Assembly: GCA_023458755.1 (NCBI GenBank)
Contig: JAEWYE010000076.1
Location: 62,001 to 126,000 of the forward strand
Direction: 5' to 3'
Origin: Bacillota bacterium
GTDB taxonomy: Bacteria > Bacillota > Clostridia > Oscillospirales > Acutalibacteraceae
DNA length: 64,000 bases
Both the position numbers and the translations under genes were made by a program. Position 1 is the first letter of the stretch, and every line of letters starts with the position of its first letter. Under the pieces are notes generated by a model. That model did not search any database. It worked only from the letters and a program-made list of their open reading frames with translations, and had not been told where the DNA came from. Below are positions 1 to 8,453 of this stretch, one piece after another.

Positions 1-183
1 CCGGAACTAAAGGAGATGGTTTCGCTCCTGCGCCGATCCAGCAACAACCTGAACCAGCTTACTAAACGGGTGCATGAAATGGGGCGCGTTTATGACACGG
101 ATTTGGAGGATATCGTCCAGAACCAAGAACGGTTATGGCAGGCGGCTAACAATATTCTAGCTGTGCTTGCGAAAATAGAATAA
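1..183 (+). CDS. mobC: MobC-like relaxosome protein, C-terminal part (cut by window start)
   Basis: The reading frame is open from base 1 and ends at TAA 181-183, giving the last 60 residues of a protein. The stretch SSNNLNQLTKRVHEMG followed by a helical tail is the typical C-terminal part of bacterial mobilisation protein C (MobC), an accessory protein that helps the relaxase open oriT. A relaxase gene lies 1.8 kb downstream on the same strand, which fits. The start and any oriT lie outside the window. Family assignment rests on this short tail only. Confidence 0.75.
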   Translation, partial: PELKEMVSLLRRSSNNLNQLTKRVHEMGRVYDTDLEDIVQNQERLWQAANNILAVLAKIE

Positions 184-200
184 GGGCTTATGGCCCGAAA

Positions 201-240
201 AGCGGGGCGGTTTACACCATATAAGCCACCCCGCTATTTT
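201..240 (+). terminator. Intrinsic terminator after mobC
   Basis: A ten-base stem (agcggggcgg pairing with ccaccccgct, one G-T pair) with a loop of about 15 bases is followed by attttttg. It lies 18 bases after the mobC stop. Confidence 0.75.
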
Positions 241-310
241 TTGCCGCATCCTTGCAAAAAACAGCATAGGCGTTATAGTTGTATTAGAAATTGTAAAGGG
301 GTCCGATTTT

Positions 311-601
311 ATGAGGCTGATACTGAAAATACTCGTCGCTCCGCTCATTGTGGTTCTGACCGTTTTCGTCTGGATCTGCTCCGGTCTGCTATACTGCTCG
401 GCGTGGGTGTTCGGCCTTGCTGGAACGGTCCTCGGCATCTTCGGTGTACTGGCGCTGATCACCCATCAGGTTACAAACGGGATCATCCTGCTGGTGATGG
501 CGTTTCTCGTTAGTCCGTTCGGAATCCCGATGGCGGCGGCGTGGTTGATCGGCAAAATTCAAGATTTACGATACGCAATTCAGGATCGGGTTTACGGCTA
601 A
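311..601 (+). CDS. CD1845-type small membrane protein of conjugative transposons
   Basis: This 96-residue protein has an aaaggggt ribosome site and an ATG at 311. It is made of three or four hydrophobic segments (about residues 5-28, 32-52, 55-82) and ends in a short polar tail (KIQDLRYAIQDRVYG). Length and tail match the CD1845 family, small membrane proteins found next to mobC and relaxase genes in clostridial conjugative transposons. Their molecular role is not known to me. The position between mobC and the relaxase is the usual one. A bidirectional terminator follows. Confidence 0.7.
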   Translation: MRLILKILVAPLIVVLTVFVWICSGLLYCSAWVFGLAGTVLGIFGVLALITHQVTNGIILLVMAFLVSPFGIPMAAAWLIGKIQDLRYAIQDRVYG

Positions 602-620
602 AGAAGCGAGTCTGATAATT

Positions 621-660
621 AAAAAAGCGCGGAGCTTTTTGGAAAGTTCCGCGCTTTTTT
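621..660. terminator. Bidirectional intrinsic terminator
   Basis: AAAAAAGCGCGGA and TCCGCGCTTTTTT form a stem flanked by A and T tracts, so it can serve both the plus-strand CD1845-type gene and the convergent minus-strand gene ending at 722. Confidence 0.85.
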
Positions 661-721
661 ATCAACTGTATGGAATCTAAGTATTGACATAATGCACAGT
701 TCTCAAAATAGCGCTTATGCA

Positions 722-1750
722 CTAATTCATCTGACCTGTTTGATATAACCAGATTAATACGTCTTCTGTCATTCGTAATGCAAGTAAGGCATCCTCCATC
801 ATAGTTGTTTCAAAATCTATTTCGCCATCGCCACTAATATTACCTTCATTATTATGAGCACCCAAATCACAAGTAAATACATATAGTTTATTAATCAAAT
901 TGAATCTTGGATATTGATAACGTTCTTCCACTTTAGGACTATGTACTTCATATCGAATTTTAGGTATATTTTTAGCAGTATTGATATTACATATATTCCT
1001 ATCGCTATTACATACTTTTTGAAGCCCTCGATACCATTCCGTGCCGTCGTCCTTTTTATATGAAAATATCCCTGTTATAACGCTTCTACAATGCGTTATA
1101 CAACCAACCTTATCGCCAATACTATAAGCTTTTTTTGCATCTTCATAGCTTTTGAATACATTATTATAATTCGAATATAACCATTGTGATATAACATTTA
1201 AGTCTGTAATATTTTCGCTACTACTTTCTATAAAAGGTTGAATGCCAAATTCCTGATTATATAAAACGACATCTAACCCGATAACATTCAAATTACACTT
1301 TAGAACCCGAAAAGATGAATTACAATACTTGTTCAAAATAAGATTTCTCTGTGTACCATCCAAATATGAAAGTATTTCATCTAAATAATTTCCTTTAATT
1401 CGGGATAATTCTCTCTTGATCTCTTTTTCGGCATTTTCTAAGAAGACGCGATATATGTACATCTTACTGGCAATACTGTTCATTAATTTTACCAAACCAT
1501 CAAAGCTGTATTGCAATTCTTTAAATGATTCATATAGCGCATTATACGTTTTATCATTAAAATATTTTTCAGATGAATTAGAAATAACTCTAAATTGTGG
1601 CTCTCTTTCTGCGTATAAATATTCCAATTCTGCGTTACTAAATATCTTCTTCCAAACATCAGTTTCAGGTATTAGAGGACTTTTATTATTATCAGCCAAA
1701 ATATCTGCTATCTTTGATAATGCTGCAATCTGCATACTTTCCATAAACAT
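722..1750 (-). CDS. Hypothetical protein, Abi-like C-terminal region
   Basis: This is a 342-residue soluble, AT-rich, strongly helical protein, with ATG 1750 behind a ggaggt ribosome site. A second ATG two codons in is possible. I do not recognise a named family with certainty. The last 130 residues (a CRSVITGIF helix, then LGAHNNEG and a final helix LALRMTEDVLIWLYQ) resemble the C-terminal domain seen in abortive-infection-type proteins, where a conserved H-G pair follows a basic helix. No canonical HEPN RX4-6H is visible; the nearest is RYEVH. It is transcribed against the transposon genes and has lower GC than the flanking mob genes, as cargo would. A defence role is inference. Confidence 0.5.
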   Translation of the reverse strand: MFMESMQIAALSKIADILADNNKSPLIPETDVWKKIFSNAELEYLYAEREPQFRVISNSSEKYFNDKTYNALYESFKELQYSFDGLVKLMNSIASKMYIYRVFLENAEKEIKRELSRIKGNYLDEILSYLDGTQRNLILNKYCNSSFRVLKCNLNVIGLDVVLYNQEFGIQPFIESSSENITDLNVISQWLYSNYNNVFKSYEDAKKAYSIGDKVGCITHCRSVITGIFSYKKDDGTEWYRGLQKVCNSDRNICNINTAKNIPKIRYEVHSPKVEERYQYPRFNLINKLYVFTCDLGAHNNEGNISGDGEIDFETTMMEDALLALRMTEDVLIWLYQTGQMN

Positions 1751-1979
1751 ACCTCCCTTATTTGAAAGCGTATACGAATTTAGTCTTACATGCTACAGTC
1801 TGAGCTTCCCATAATGCTATTATCTACACTTACCCACAAACTCTATGATAGCTCATTTTCATTCGGCAAATTATTACATACATTATAGCAGATTAAATGA
1901 CAATTTGTAAGTTATCCATATTTCTTTGTCCTAAAAAGAAATAACTGAGCCTAACCGGTCAATTTGCATATATGTTGTA

Positions 1980-2008
1980 GGAAGCTTCTTAGCTTCCTTT
2001 TTTATTTT
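1980..2008 (+). terminator. Small hairpin with T tract before the relaxase
   Basis: GGAAGC and GCTTCC are separated by TTCTTA and followed by TTTTTTATTTT. It lies 17 bases before the relaxase start, so it may terminate upstream readthrough or act as a leader structure. Confidence 0.5.
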
Positions 2009-2024
2009 ATGGGGAGGAGTGTTT

Positions 2025-3434
2025 ATGGCAACAACCCGGCTGATGCCGCTGCATACCGGCAAAGGCCGGGATGTCGGAATGGCAATCAGCGACATTATTG
2101 ACTATGCGGAGAATCCGGAGAAAACGGATTACGGCAGGCTCATCACCGGTTATGAATGCGACAGCCGCACAGCCGACGCCGAGTTCCTTTTTTCCAAACG
2201 GCAGTATGCCGCGCTCACCGGCAGGACGCGCGGCGCGGATGATGTGATCGCCTATCATCTCCGACAGTCCTTTGTTCCCGGCGAGGTCACGCCGGAGGAA
2301 GCAAACCGCATCGGCTGTGAGCTTGCCAAACGCTTTACGAACGGGAATCACGCTTTCATTGTCTGTACCCACATTGACAAACACCACGTTCATAATCATA
2401 TCATCTGGAACTCCACGTCCCTCGACTGCACCCGGAAGTTCCGAAACTTTTGGGGCAGTACCAAGGCCGTGCGACGGCTGAATGATACGCTGTGCATTGA
2501 GAACGGGCTGTCCATCGTGGAGAATCCGAAGCGTCACGGCAAGAGCTATAACAAGTGGCTGGGCGATCAGGCAAGGCCCTCCAACCGTGAACTTTTGCGT
2601 GTGGCAATAGACGTGGCTTTGGTTCAAAAGCCCCTCGATTTTGACGCGCTCCTGAAGCTCTTGCGGGACGCCGGATATGAAATCAAACCGGAAAAAATCC
2701 CTGCTCTGCGCGGGAAGAATCAAAAGCGATTTATCCGGCTGGATACGCTGGGCAACGGCTACAGTGAAGCGGAACTTCGGGCCGTTCTTTCCGGTAAAAA
2801 GGCACATCAGCCGTGCAAGAAAATCACTCGGCCCGAGCCGGATAAAAAAGTCAATCTGCTGGTGGATATTCAGGCCAAGCTCCGCGCCGGGAAGGGCATC
2901 GGTTACGAACGCTGGGCCAAGGTGTTCAACCTCAAGCAGATGGCACAGACAGTGAATTATCTGACCGAGCACAATCTGCGGGAGTACGATGCGCTTGCAG
3001 CTAAAACAGCCTCGGTAACTGCCCAGTACAACGAACTTTCCACACAAATTAAAACGGCTGAAAAACGGCTGGCCGAAATCGCTGTTCTGAAAACACAGAT
3101 CATCAATTACGCCAAAACCCGCGATACCTATGTTGCCTATCGCAAGGCGGGATATTCGAAAAGGTTTCTTTCGGAGCATGAGAGCGACATCCTGTTGCAC
3201 AAGGCGGCGAAAAAAGCGTTTGACGAGCTGGGCGTGAAAAAGCTTCCCACCGTCAAGAGCTTACAGGCCGAATATGCGTCACTTCTGGCAGAGAAAAAAG
3301 CGGCTTACGCTGATTATCGCAAGGCACGCGACGAGATAAGAGAGCTTTTGACCGTCAAGGCCAATGTGGACCGTTTACTCGGCACCGACAGGCGCAAAGC
3401 AGAGAAAGAAAAAGAGCACAAACAGCGTTCGTGA
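2025..3434 (+). CDS. MobA/VirD2-family relaxase
   Basis: This relaxase/mobilisation nuclease of 469 residues nicks oriT and leads the strand into the recipient. ATG 2025 is chosen because ggggagga lies six bases before it; the GTG at 2019 would overlap that site. The N-terminal nuclease domain (about 1-200) holds a tyrosine-containing IIDYAENPEKT segment near residue 28 and the metal-binding histidine cluster HIDKHHVHNH at about 116-125. The C-terminal third is a long charged coiled coil (about 325-469). It is plus strand, downstream of mobC and the CD1845-type gene, as in clostridial mobilizable and conjugative elements. GC is higher than in the following defence genes. Confidence 0.9.
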   Translation: MATTRLMPLHTGKGRDVGMAISDIIDYAENPEKTDYGRLITGYECDSRTADAEFLFSKRQYAALTGRTRGADDVIAYHLRQSFVPGEVTPEEANRIGCELAKRFTNGNHAFIVCTHIDKHHVHNHIIWNSTSLDCTRKFRNFWGSTKAVRRLNDTLCIENGLSIVENPKRHGKSYNKWLGDQARPSNRELLRVAIDVALVQKPLDFDALLKLLRDAGYEIKPEKIPALRGKNQKRFIRLDTLGNGYSEAELRAVLSGKKAHQPCKKITRPEPDKKVNLLVDIQAKLRAGKGIGYERWAKVFNLKQMAQTVNYLTEHNLREYDALAAKTASVTAQYNELSTQIKTAEKRLAEIAVLKTQIINYAKTRDTYVAYRKAGYSKRFLSEHESDILLHKAAKKAFDELGVKKLPTVKSLQAEYASLLAEKKAAYADYRKARDEIRELLTVKANVDRLLGTDRRKAEKEKEHKQRS

Positions 3435-3622
3435 GCAGTCCATGCTTCGAAAGCGCCCAAAGAATGTGTTGTAACAAAATGATGCTCGTAAATCAAATCT
3501 CCAAAATGAAAGCGTAATGTGATGATAAACCAGATCCTACCCACTATGATGTCTTTTTTCGTTTCTCCTTCCCTTCCTCAATTATCTCCAGAATATATGG
3601 GAATAGAATTACATGAATACAA

Positions 3623-3644
3623 AAACATATTGATCAATATGTTT
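3623..3644. promoter_or_regulatory. 22-bp perfect palindrome, candidate XRE operator
   Basis: The half-site aaacatattga is followed directly by its exact reverse complement. It ends four bases before the -35 box of the promoter at 3649-3677 and 73 bases before the XRE gene, so autoregulation is the simplest reading. Confidence 0.55.
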
Positions 3645-3648
3645 ATTG

Positions 3649-3677
3649 TTGAATTATACATTGTTTAATGCTACAAT
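3649..3677 (+). promoter_or_regulatory. Promoter of the XRE gene
   Basis: TTGAAT, 17 bases, TACAAT. It lies 40 bases upstream of the XRE gene start. Confidence 0.6.
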
Positions 3678-3716
3678 ATTTATGTTACTTTCACATTCCG
3701 ACAAAGAGGTGTCAAA

Positions 3717-3926
3717 ATGAAAGCAAGCTACAAAAGGCTTTGGAAACTTCTTATTGATAAAGATATGAAGAAAAAAGACTTAATGGAGCAGGCCGGTATC
3801 AGTTCGTTTTCGATCCGTAAACTCAACCGCGGCGAGAATGTCACTATGGATGTCCTCGGGAAGATATGCAAGGCGCTTAATTGTACACTGGATGATATCT
3901 GTGAGTTTGAAGATATCGATGATTGA
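3717..3926 (+). CDS. Small XRE/Cro-type transcriptional regulator
   Basis: This 69-residue protein starts at ATG 3717 behind agaggtg. It is almost entirely one helix-turn-helix of the Cro/C1 type: MKKKDLMEQAGISSFSIRKL forms helices 2-3 and the C-terminal ALNCTLDDICEFE is typical of the YozG-like group. It precedes the HEPN-TIR-type III R-M genes by 180 bases on the same strand and has its own promoter and palindrome. It may therefore be the control protein of the island, but such regulators are also common in conjugative transposons, so the link is inference. Confidence 0.85.
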   Translation: MKASYKRLWKLLIDKDMKKKDLMEQAGISSFSIRKLNRGENVTMDVLGKICKALNCTLDDICEFEDIDD

Positions 3927-4105
3927 AAGATATGTTTGCGGGACTGTGCGGCAAGGCTGACGGTAAAAAATCCGCACTGAGATGTAGATGCCGTTTCACT
4001 TATACTACACGCTCAAACGCCTTTGAAAGTTATCGTGCTTGATAAAAAAGAAAAGCTGGCCGTGAAGGCCATAAAAGAATTAATTGTAAGAGTGGAGGGT
4101 TGGTT

Positions 4106-4915
4106 ATGAGCCAGCAAGTACGGTGCTTCAACCGTGGGCAAATAGAAGCACTGAGTAAAGCTCTTGGCGATTATATGACTGGAAGCGAAATTACAAAACT
4201 TCTTTTCCAATGCGAAATTGAAGATAAAAGTAACCAATCTACAAAGTGGCGTCGGTTGGATTATAGTTTTATTGAACGTCAAAATCAAGATCAATCGCCG
4301 AATGCGATTCTTCGTTTTGTCAAAGAAGCTCTACAGCCCGTCCTTTTCATGAATGAAAAAGAAAAATACGAAGGATTTCGAACAGATGTAAATCAAGTAT
4401 TACTTACTGCCGGATTAGAAATACAAAGAGATGGCACTCTGCGATTCACTACTGTCGCGACAACCATTGATGAAGTGAAGCGTAGAACACAGAACTTGGA
4501 ACGTATTTTACGTCAGAGGAATGTGCATGAATGTGTTCTAAAATACTGCAAGGAAGAACTGCTCCAAGAAAACTACTTTCATGCCGTGTTTGAAGCAGCA
4601 AAGAGCTTATCTGACCGGGTCAGGGAGATGACTTCGTTATCTTCGGATGGGTACAAATTGTTTGATGAAGCATTCAAAATCAATTCTCCATATCTTGCTA
4701 TTAATAAACTACAAACAAGTAGTGAGCAAAATCAGCAAAATGGGCTACACCAAATGTTAAGTGGTATAACCTCTATGGTCAGAAATGTAACTGCCCATGA
4801 GCCAAAAATTAAGTGGACCATTAATGAAAATGATGCTGTAGATATTCTCTGCACAATTTCTTTTCTACATAAGCAACTCGACCAATGTATTGTTGTGCCA
4901 CAATTTAATTCATAA
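4106..4915 (+). CDS. TIGR02391/Ymh-family protein with HEPN motif
   Basis: This 269-residue protein starts at ATG 4106, eight bases after ggagg at 4094 (an in-frame TTG at 4100 is too close). The N-terminal 110 residues are helical, with no assignment. The C-terminal half is the Ymh/TIGR02391 domain: a helix ending in HAVFEAAKSLSDRVREMT, then KLQTSSEQNQQNGLHQMLSG, then MVRNVTAHEP. RNVTAH is an R-x4-H motif as in HEPN ribonuclease-like domains. Ymh proteins often sit beside restriction-modification genes. It is the first gene of a same-strand defence cluster, with a 97-base gap to the TIR gene. RNase activity is inference from the motif. Confidence 0.8.
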   Translation: MSQQVRCFNRGQIEALSKALGDYMTGSEITKLLFQCEIEDKSNQSTKWRRLDYSFIERQNQDQSPNAILRFVKEALQPVLFMNEKEKYEGFRTDVNQVLLTAGLEIQRDGTLRFTTVATTIDEVKRRTQNLERILRQRNVHECVLKYCKEELLQENYFHAVFEAAKSLSDRVREMTSLSSDGYKLFDEAFKINSPYLAINKLQTSSEQNQQNGLHQMLSGITSMVRNVTAHEPKIKWTINENDAVDILCTISFLHKQLDQCIVVPQFNS

Positions 4916-5012
4916 ACATATAGCCAGATAATTGCATATGAACATATGGCTCAATACGAACAGACACGGGAAAAATTTCACGGAAGAGAATTAATTATGG
5001 AGGTCAAAGGCT

Positions 5013-6548
5013 ATGACGCAAGCCAAGAGACAATTCGTCGAGAATTATATTAACTCTTTGTCAAATGCAGTTGATACCTATAACCATTCTGAACCATATG
5101 CAACTGATCAAGCTGAAGATGATTTGTTTGATACAATCATTGAAATCCGAAACGCTTTTTCGAAAGAGCTTCCGAATATAGAGGATGCTGTTTTGCTAAA
5201 AAATGGTACTGGACTTCGTGATGCGAATTCAGTGTTGGGCATTTTGAGATTATATTTAGTAAATGAAGATGATCATATGAATGCGGAAACGCCATTAGTC
5301 ACCGACAAGAAAGAAACAAGGAAAATATTTATCAGCCATAGGAGCACCGATAAAAAGTTAGCCGATATTATTGAAAACTTTTTAACCTCTTGCGATATTT
5401 CGTACAGTAATATTTTTTGTTCGTCACTACCTGGAAATGATATTGAAGAAAAAATATCTTTGGAAGTTAAAGAAAATCTGAAAGCAAGCGTATTAAACAT
5501 TGCTTTGTTATCCGCTGATTATTATCAAAGTGCATATTGCCAAAACGAGGCAGGAATCATTTGGTTTCTCGATACAGAAAAGATAGTGATAGCATTACCT
5601 GAAATTGATGACAGTCTTATGGAAGGATTTCTGAATAGCGAGTACAAAATAAGGCGGCTTAACAGTAAGAGCGATATTTCCGCGATATGTGATATTGTAA
5701 AGAAGTTTTTCCCTGATTTTGTATCTTCAAATGCCAAACTCAATGCCAACATTGATCACCTGATTGAACAATATGACAGCGTTATTAAAGCAAGAAAAAT
5801 AGAGCCTTCAGCTATACCAAGTGAAACCAACGTGTTAGAGAAAAGAATTTTGTCAAATGAGTTTTCTGATGGAGAGTTGCTTGTACTTAATTACTTCTAT
5901 GATACTCAAACCAATTCTATAAGCGATGATCTTAAACGAATAAGTGACTGGCTTCAAAATAAGAAAGTTACAATATCGGTAAAAGAAGCATTTGATGTAT
6001 TAATAGATGATGAAATTATAATATTTATCGACGGAGGCTTTACACACGCCAGTATATATAAAATGGAAATAAATGCTTATAGACAACTAAGAAAGTTATC
6101 ACAAAAAGCCGTTGATATCTTTGAAAAGAATTGCACACGACATAAAGCAGTAACAACTTTAATAAAAAGCGGAAACGCTGTTGACAATTTGATAATCAAA
6201 GGTTTTTCAGAGCCGGAAATTTTGCTTGTTAAGTACATAATGGATTTGCAGAGGGAAAAATTGTACGCGGGCTGGCAAAGTGATCAAGAAATTAAGATGA
6301 TTAGGAATTGGGAAGAAATTAATACTTTAAACGATACCCTTTCTCAAAACTATACCGAAGTGCTTTCAAAGTTTGAGATACGGAAATTTATTGAGCCTTG
6401 TGCAAAGACTTCGTATGGCAACACAAAAGAGTATAAATTAATAGATAGTTTTTTGGAAAGTCTAAACGGACTGAGTCAGTCAGCATTAGAAAAAATACAG
6501 TCAACTATGGAAGAAAATCAATTTGCTGAACCAGAATTGCCGTTTTGA
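5013..6548 (+). CDS. TIR-domain protein, putative NADase effector
   Basis: This 511-residue protein has ggaggt before ATG 5013. Residues 1-100 are helical with no recognised domain. A TIR domain runs from about 103 to 235: KIFISHRSTDKK (strand A/box 1, from residue 104), the SSLPGNDIEEK loop, and SADYYQSAYCQNEAG, in which E179 occupies the catalytic glutamate position of NAD-cleaving TIRs. The 275-residue C-terminal part is helical with no known sensor domain. Many bacterial TIR proteins deplete NAD+ on phage infection. Sitting between a HEPN protein and a type III methylase it is likely an abortive-infection effector. What senses infection is not evident. Confidence 0.85.
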   Translation: MTQAKRQFVENYINSLSNAVDTYNHSEPYATDQAEDDLFDTIIEIRNAFSKELPNIEDAVLLKNGTGLRDANSVLGILRLYLVNEDDHMNAETPLVTDKKETRKIFISHRSTDKKLADIIENFLTSCDISYSNIFCSSLPGNDIEEKISLEVKENLKASVLNIALLSADYYQSAYCQNEAGIIWFLDTEKIVIALPEIDDSLMEGFLNSEYKIRRLNSKSDISAICDIVKKFFPDFVSSNAKLNANIDHLIEQYDSVIKARKIEPSAIPSETNVLEKRILSNEFSDGELLVLNYFYDTQTNSISDDLKRISDWLQNKKVTISVKEAFDVLIDDEIIIFIDGGFTHASIYKMEINAYRQLRKLSQKAVDIFEKNCTRHKAVTTLIKSGNAVDNLIIKGFSEPEILLVKYIMDLQREKLYAGWQSDQEIKMIRNWEEINTLNDTLSQNYTEVLSKFEIRKFIEPCAKTSYGNTKEYKLIDSFLESLNGLSQSALEKIQSTMEENQFAEPELPF

Positions 6549-6566
6549 TGATGGAGGGAAAAGAAA

Positions 6567-8420
6567 ATGCCTGAAATACTGGATGGGATGAGCATGAGCC
6601 TCGAAAAAGCCAACATGGACAAGTTAAAAGCGGCATTTCCAGAATGCTTTGCGGAAGATAAGTTGGATATTGACAAGCTACTGTCGTTGTGCGGCGAGTA
6701 TATCGACAACGACTTTGAAAAATACAAATTTGAGTGGAAGGGTAAGGCAGAGTGCCTAAAGCTGGCACAAAAGCGCTCCACTGGTACGCTGCGCCCCTGC
6801 CCGGAGGAAAGCGTCAATTGGGACACGACGCAGAACCTTTACATAGAAGGAGATAATCTGGAAGTGCTAAAGCTTTTACAGACTTCCTACTACCGCAAGG
6901 TCAAGATGATCTATATCGACCCGCCCTACAACACCGGCAATGACTTTGTTTATGCCGATGATTTTGCTGACCCTATGGCGCGGTACAAGGAGGTCACGCA
7001 ACAAACTACCAAGTCAAACCCTGAGACTATGGGACGTTTCCACACCAACTGGCTTAACATGATGTATTCCCGTCTCCGTCTTGCTGCGAACCTTTTACGG
7101 GATGACGGTGTGATTTTTATTTCCATTGATGATAATGAAATAACCAACTTGCGTAAATTGTGTGATGAGACGTTTGGCGAGGAAAATTTTGTTGCTCAGT
7201 TTATTTGGCATAGCAGGCAAAACAAAGATAACCGAAATATCACCGGTGTTTCTGTTGATCACGAATATATTGTCTGTTATACAAAGCAATGTGGTCAAAG
7301 AGTGTTTCGCGGCACAGAGCGTAAGGTTGATCAATATCTAAATCCAGATAATGACGTTAGGGGCCCTTGGGCAAGCGCAAATATGGTTGGTTTAGCAACT
7401 GCCGATGCTCGTCCGAATCTTCATTATGATTTAGTAAACCCGCACAATGGGGTTAATTACGGTTGCCCCGCAAAAGGCTGGAGATACGACCGTAATACAA
7501 TGAAAAGGTTGATTGATGAAGATAGAATTATTTGGCCGGATATGCCAGACGGAAGGCCACGTAAGAAGTCCTTCTTGAATGAGCTTTCTGATAATTTACC
7601 AGGCTTTTCATCAATTATTGAAGAAGGTACGTATACCAACACTGCTACAAAAGAGATTACGAGTTTGTTTGAAGGACACTGGTTTGACTTTCCTAAACCG
7701 ACGTTAATCATTAAACAGCTAATTTCTCAGATTACGGAGAAAGACGATATCGTCCTTGACTTTTTCTCAGGCTCGGCCACAACCGCCCATGCAGTCATGC
7801 AGCTTAATGCAGAAGACGGAGGCCGCCGCCGTTTTATCCTTGTGCAGCTTCCCGAAATCTGCGACGAGAACAGCGAAGCCTATAAAGCTGGTTATAAGAA
7901 CATCTGCGAAATTGGCAAAGAGCGTATCCGCCGTGCGGGAAGAAAACTGACCGAAACCGATGGTCAAATGCAGCTTGGCGAGGATGACAAGAAACCGTTG
8001 GATATTGGCTTCCGAGTGTATAAATTGGATTCTTCAAACCTGAAGACATGGGATGATACACCAATTGAAGACGATCAGCTCAACATTCTATATAAACGTA
8101 TGAATGGCATGATCCACCGCGTGAAGCCCGATCGATCCGAGATGGACATGGTCTGTGAAATTATGCTAAAGCTTGGTGCACCCTTGACTTGTCCGGTCTC
8201 TAAAATTGAGATAAACAGCAAATCTGCCTACACTGTAGGTATGGGCTGCACGCTGCTCATTTGCTTAGCTGAGAGTATTCAGCCTTCCGATGTGGAGACA
8301 ATCGCTAAATATGCTGCGGCGATAGTCGTCATTGCCCGCGACAGTTTCGCCGACGACACTGCCATGGCCAACGCCTACTATATTCTACGAGATAAAGGTA
8401 TAGAACTGAAACTGGTGTAA
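6567..8420 (+). CDS. mod: Type III restriction-modification methyltransferase (Mod)
   Basis: A 617-residue N6-adenine DNA methyltransferase that also supplies sequence recognition for the type III complex. Motif IV DPPY is at residues 118-121 and motif I DFFSGSATT comes later, from residue 398. That order is the beta class typical of Mod subunits. The region between (about 190-330) is AT-richer and variable, as expected of the target-recognition domain. Start ATG 6567 follows ggagg; the gap to the TIR gene is 18 bases, so co-transcription is likely. The matching res gene is 1.75 kb downstream, separated by two inserted genes. All motifs look intact. Confidence 0.95.
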   Translation: MPEILDGMSMSLEKANMDKLKAAFPECFAEDKLDIDKLLSLCGEYIDNDFEKYKFEWKGKAECLKLAQKRSTGTLRPCPEESVNWDTTQNLYIEGDNLEVLKLLQTSYYRKVKMIYIDPPYNTGNDFVYADDFADPMARYKEVTQQTTKSNPETMGRFHTNWLNMMYSRLRLAANLLRDDGVIFISIDDNEITNLRKLCDETFGEENFVAQFIWHSRQNKDNRNITGVSVDHEYIVCYTKQCGQRVFRGTERKVDQYLNPDNDVRGPWASANMVGLATADARPNLHYDLVNPHNGVNYGCPAKGWRYDRNTMKRLIDEDRIIWPDMPDGRPRKKSFLNELSDNLPGFSSIIEEGTYTNTATKEITSLFEGHWFDFPKPTLIIKQLISQITEKDDIVLDFFSGSATTAHAVMQLNAEDGGRRRFILVQLPEICDENSEAYKAGYKNICEIGKERIRRAGRKLTETDGQMQLGEDDKKPLDIGFRVYKLDSSNLKTWDDTPIEDDQLNILYKRMNGMIHRVKPDRSEMDMVCEIMLKLGAPLTCPVSKIEINSKSAYTVGMGCTLLICLAESIQPSDVETIAKYAAAIVVIARDSFADDTAMANAYYILRDKGIELKLV

Positions 8421-8453
8421 ATGCACCTATATAGTTAAGGGGGAGGTGATTTT

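Noticed and set aside
2007..3200. 397-residue open frame on the minus strand opposite the relaxase
   Set aside because: It lies wholly antisense to a gene with clear relaxase motifs, has no ribosome site and no family features.
4036..4109. Short frame DKKEKLAVKAIKELIVRVEG just before the Ymh gene
   Set aside because: It looks protein-like and overlaps the Ymh start, but has no ribosome site and no known family; too short to call.
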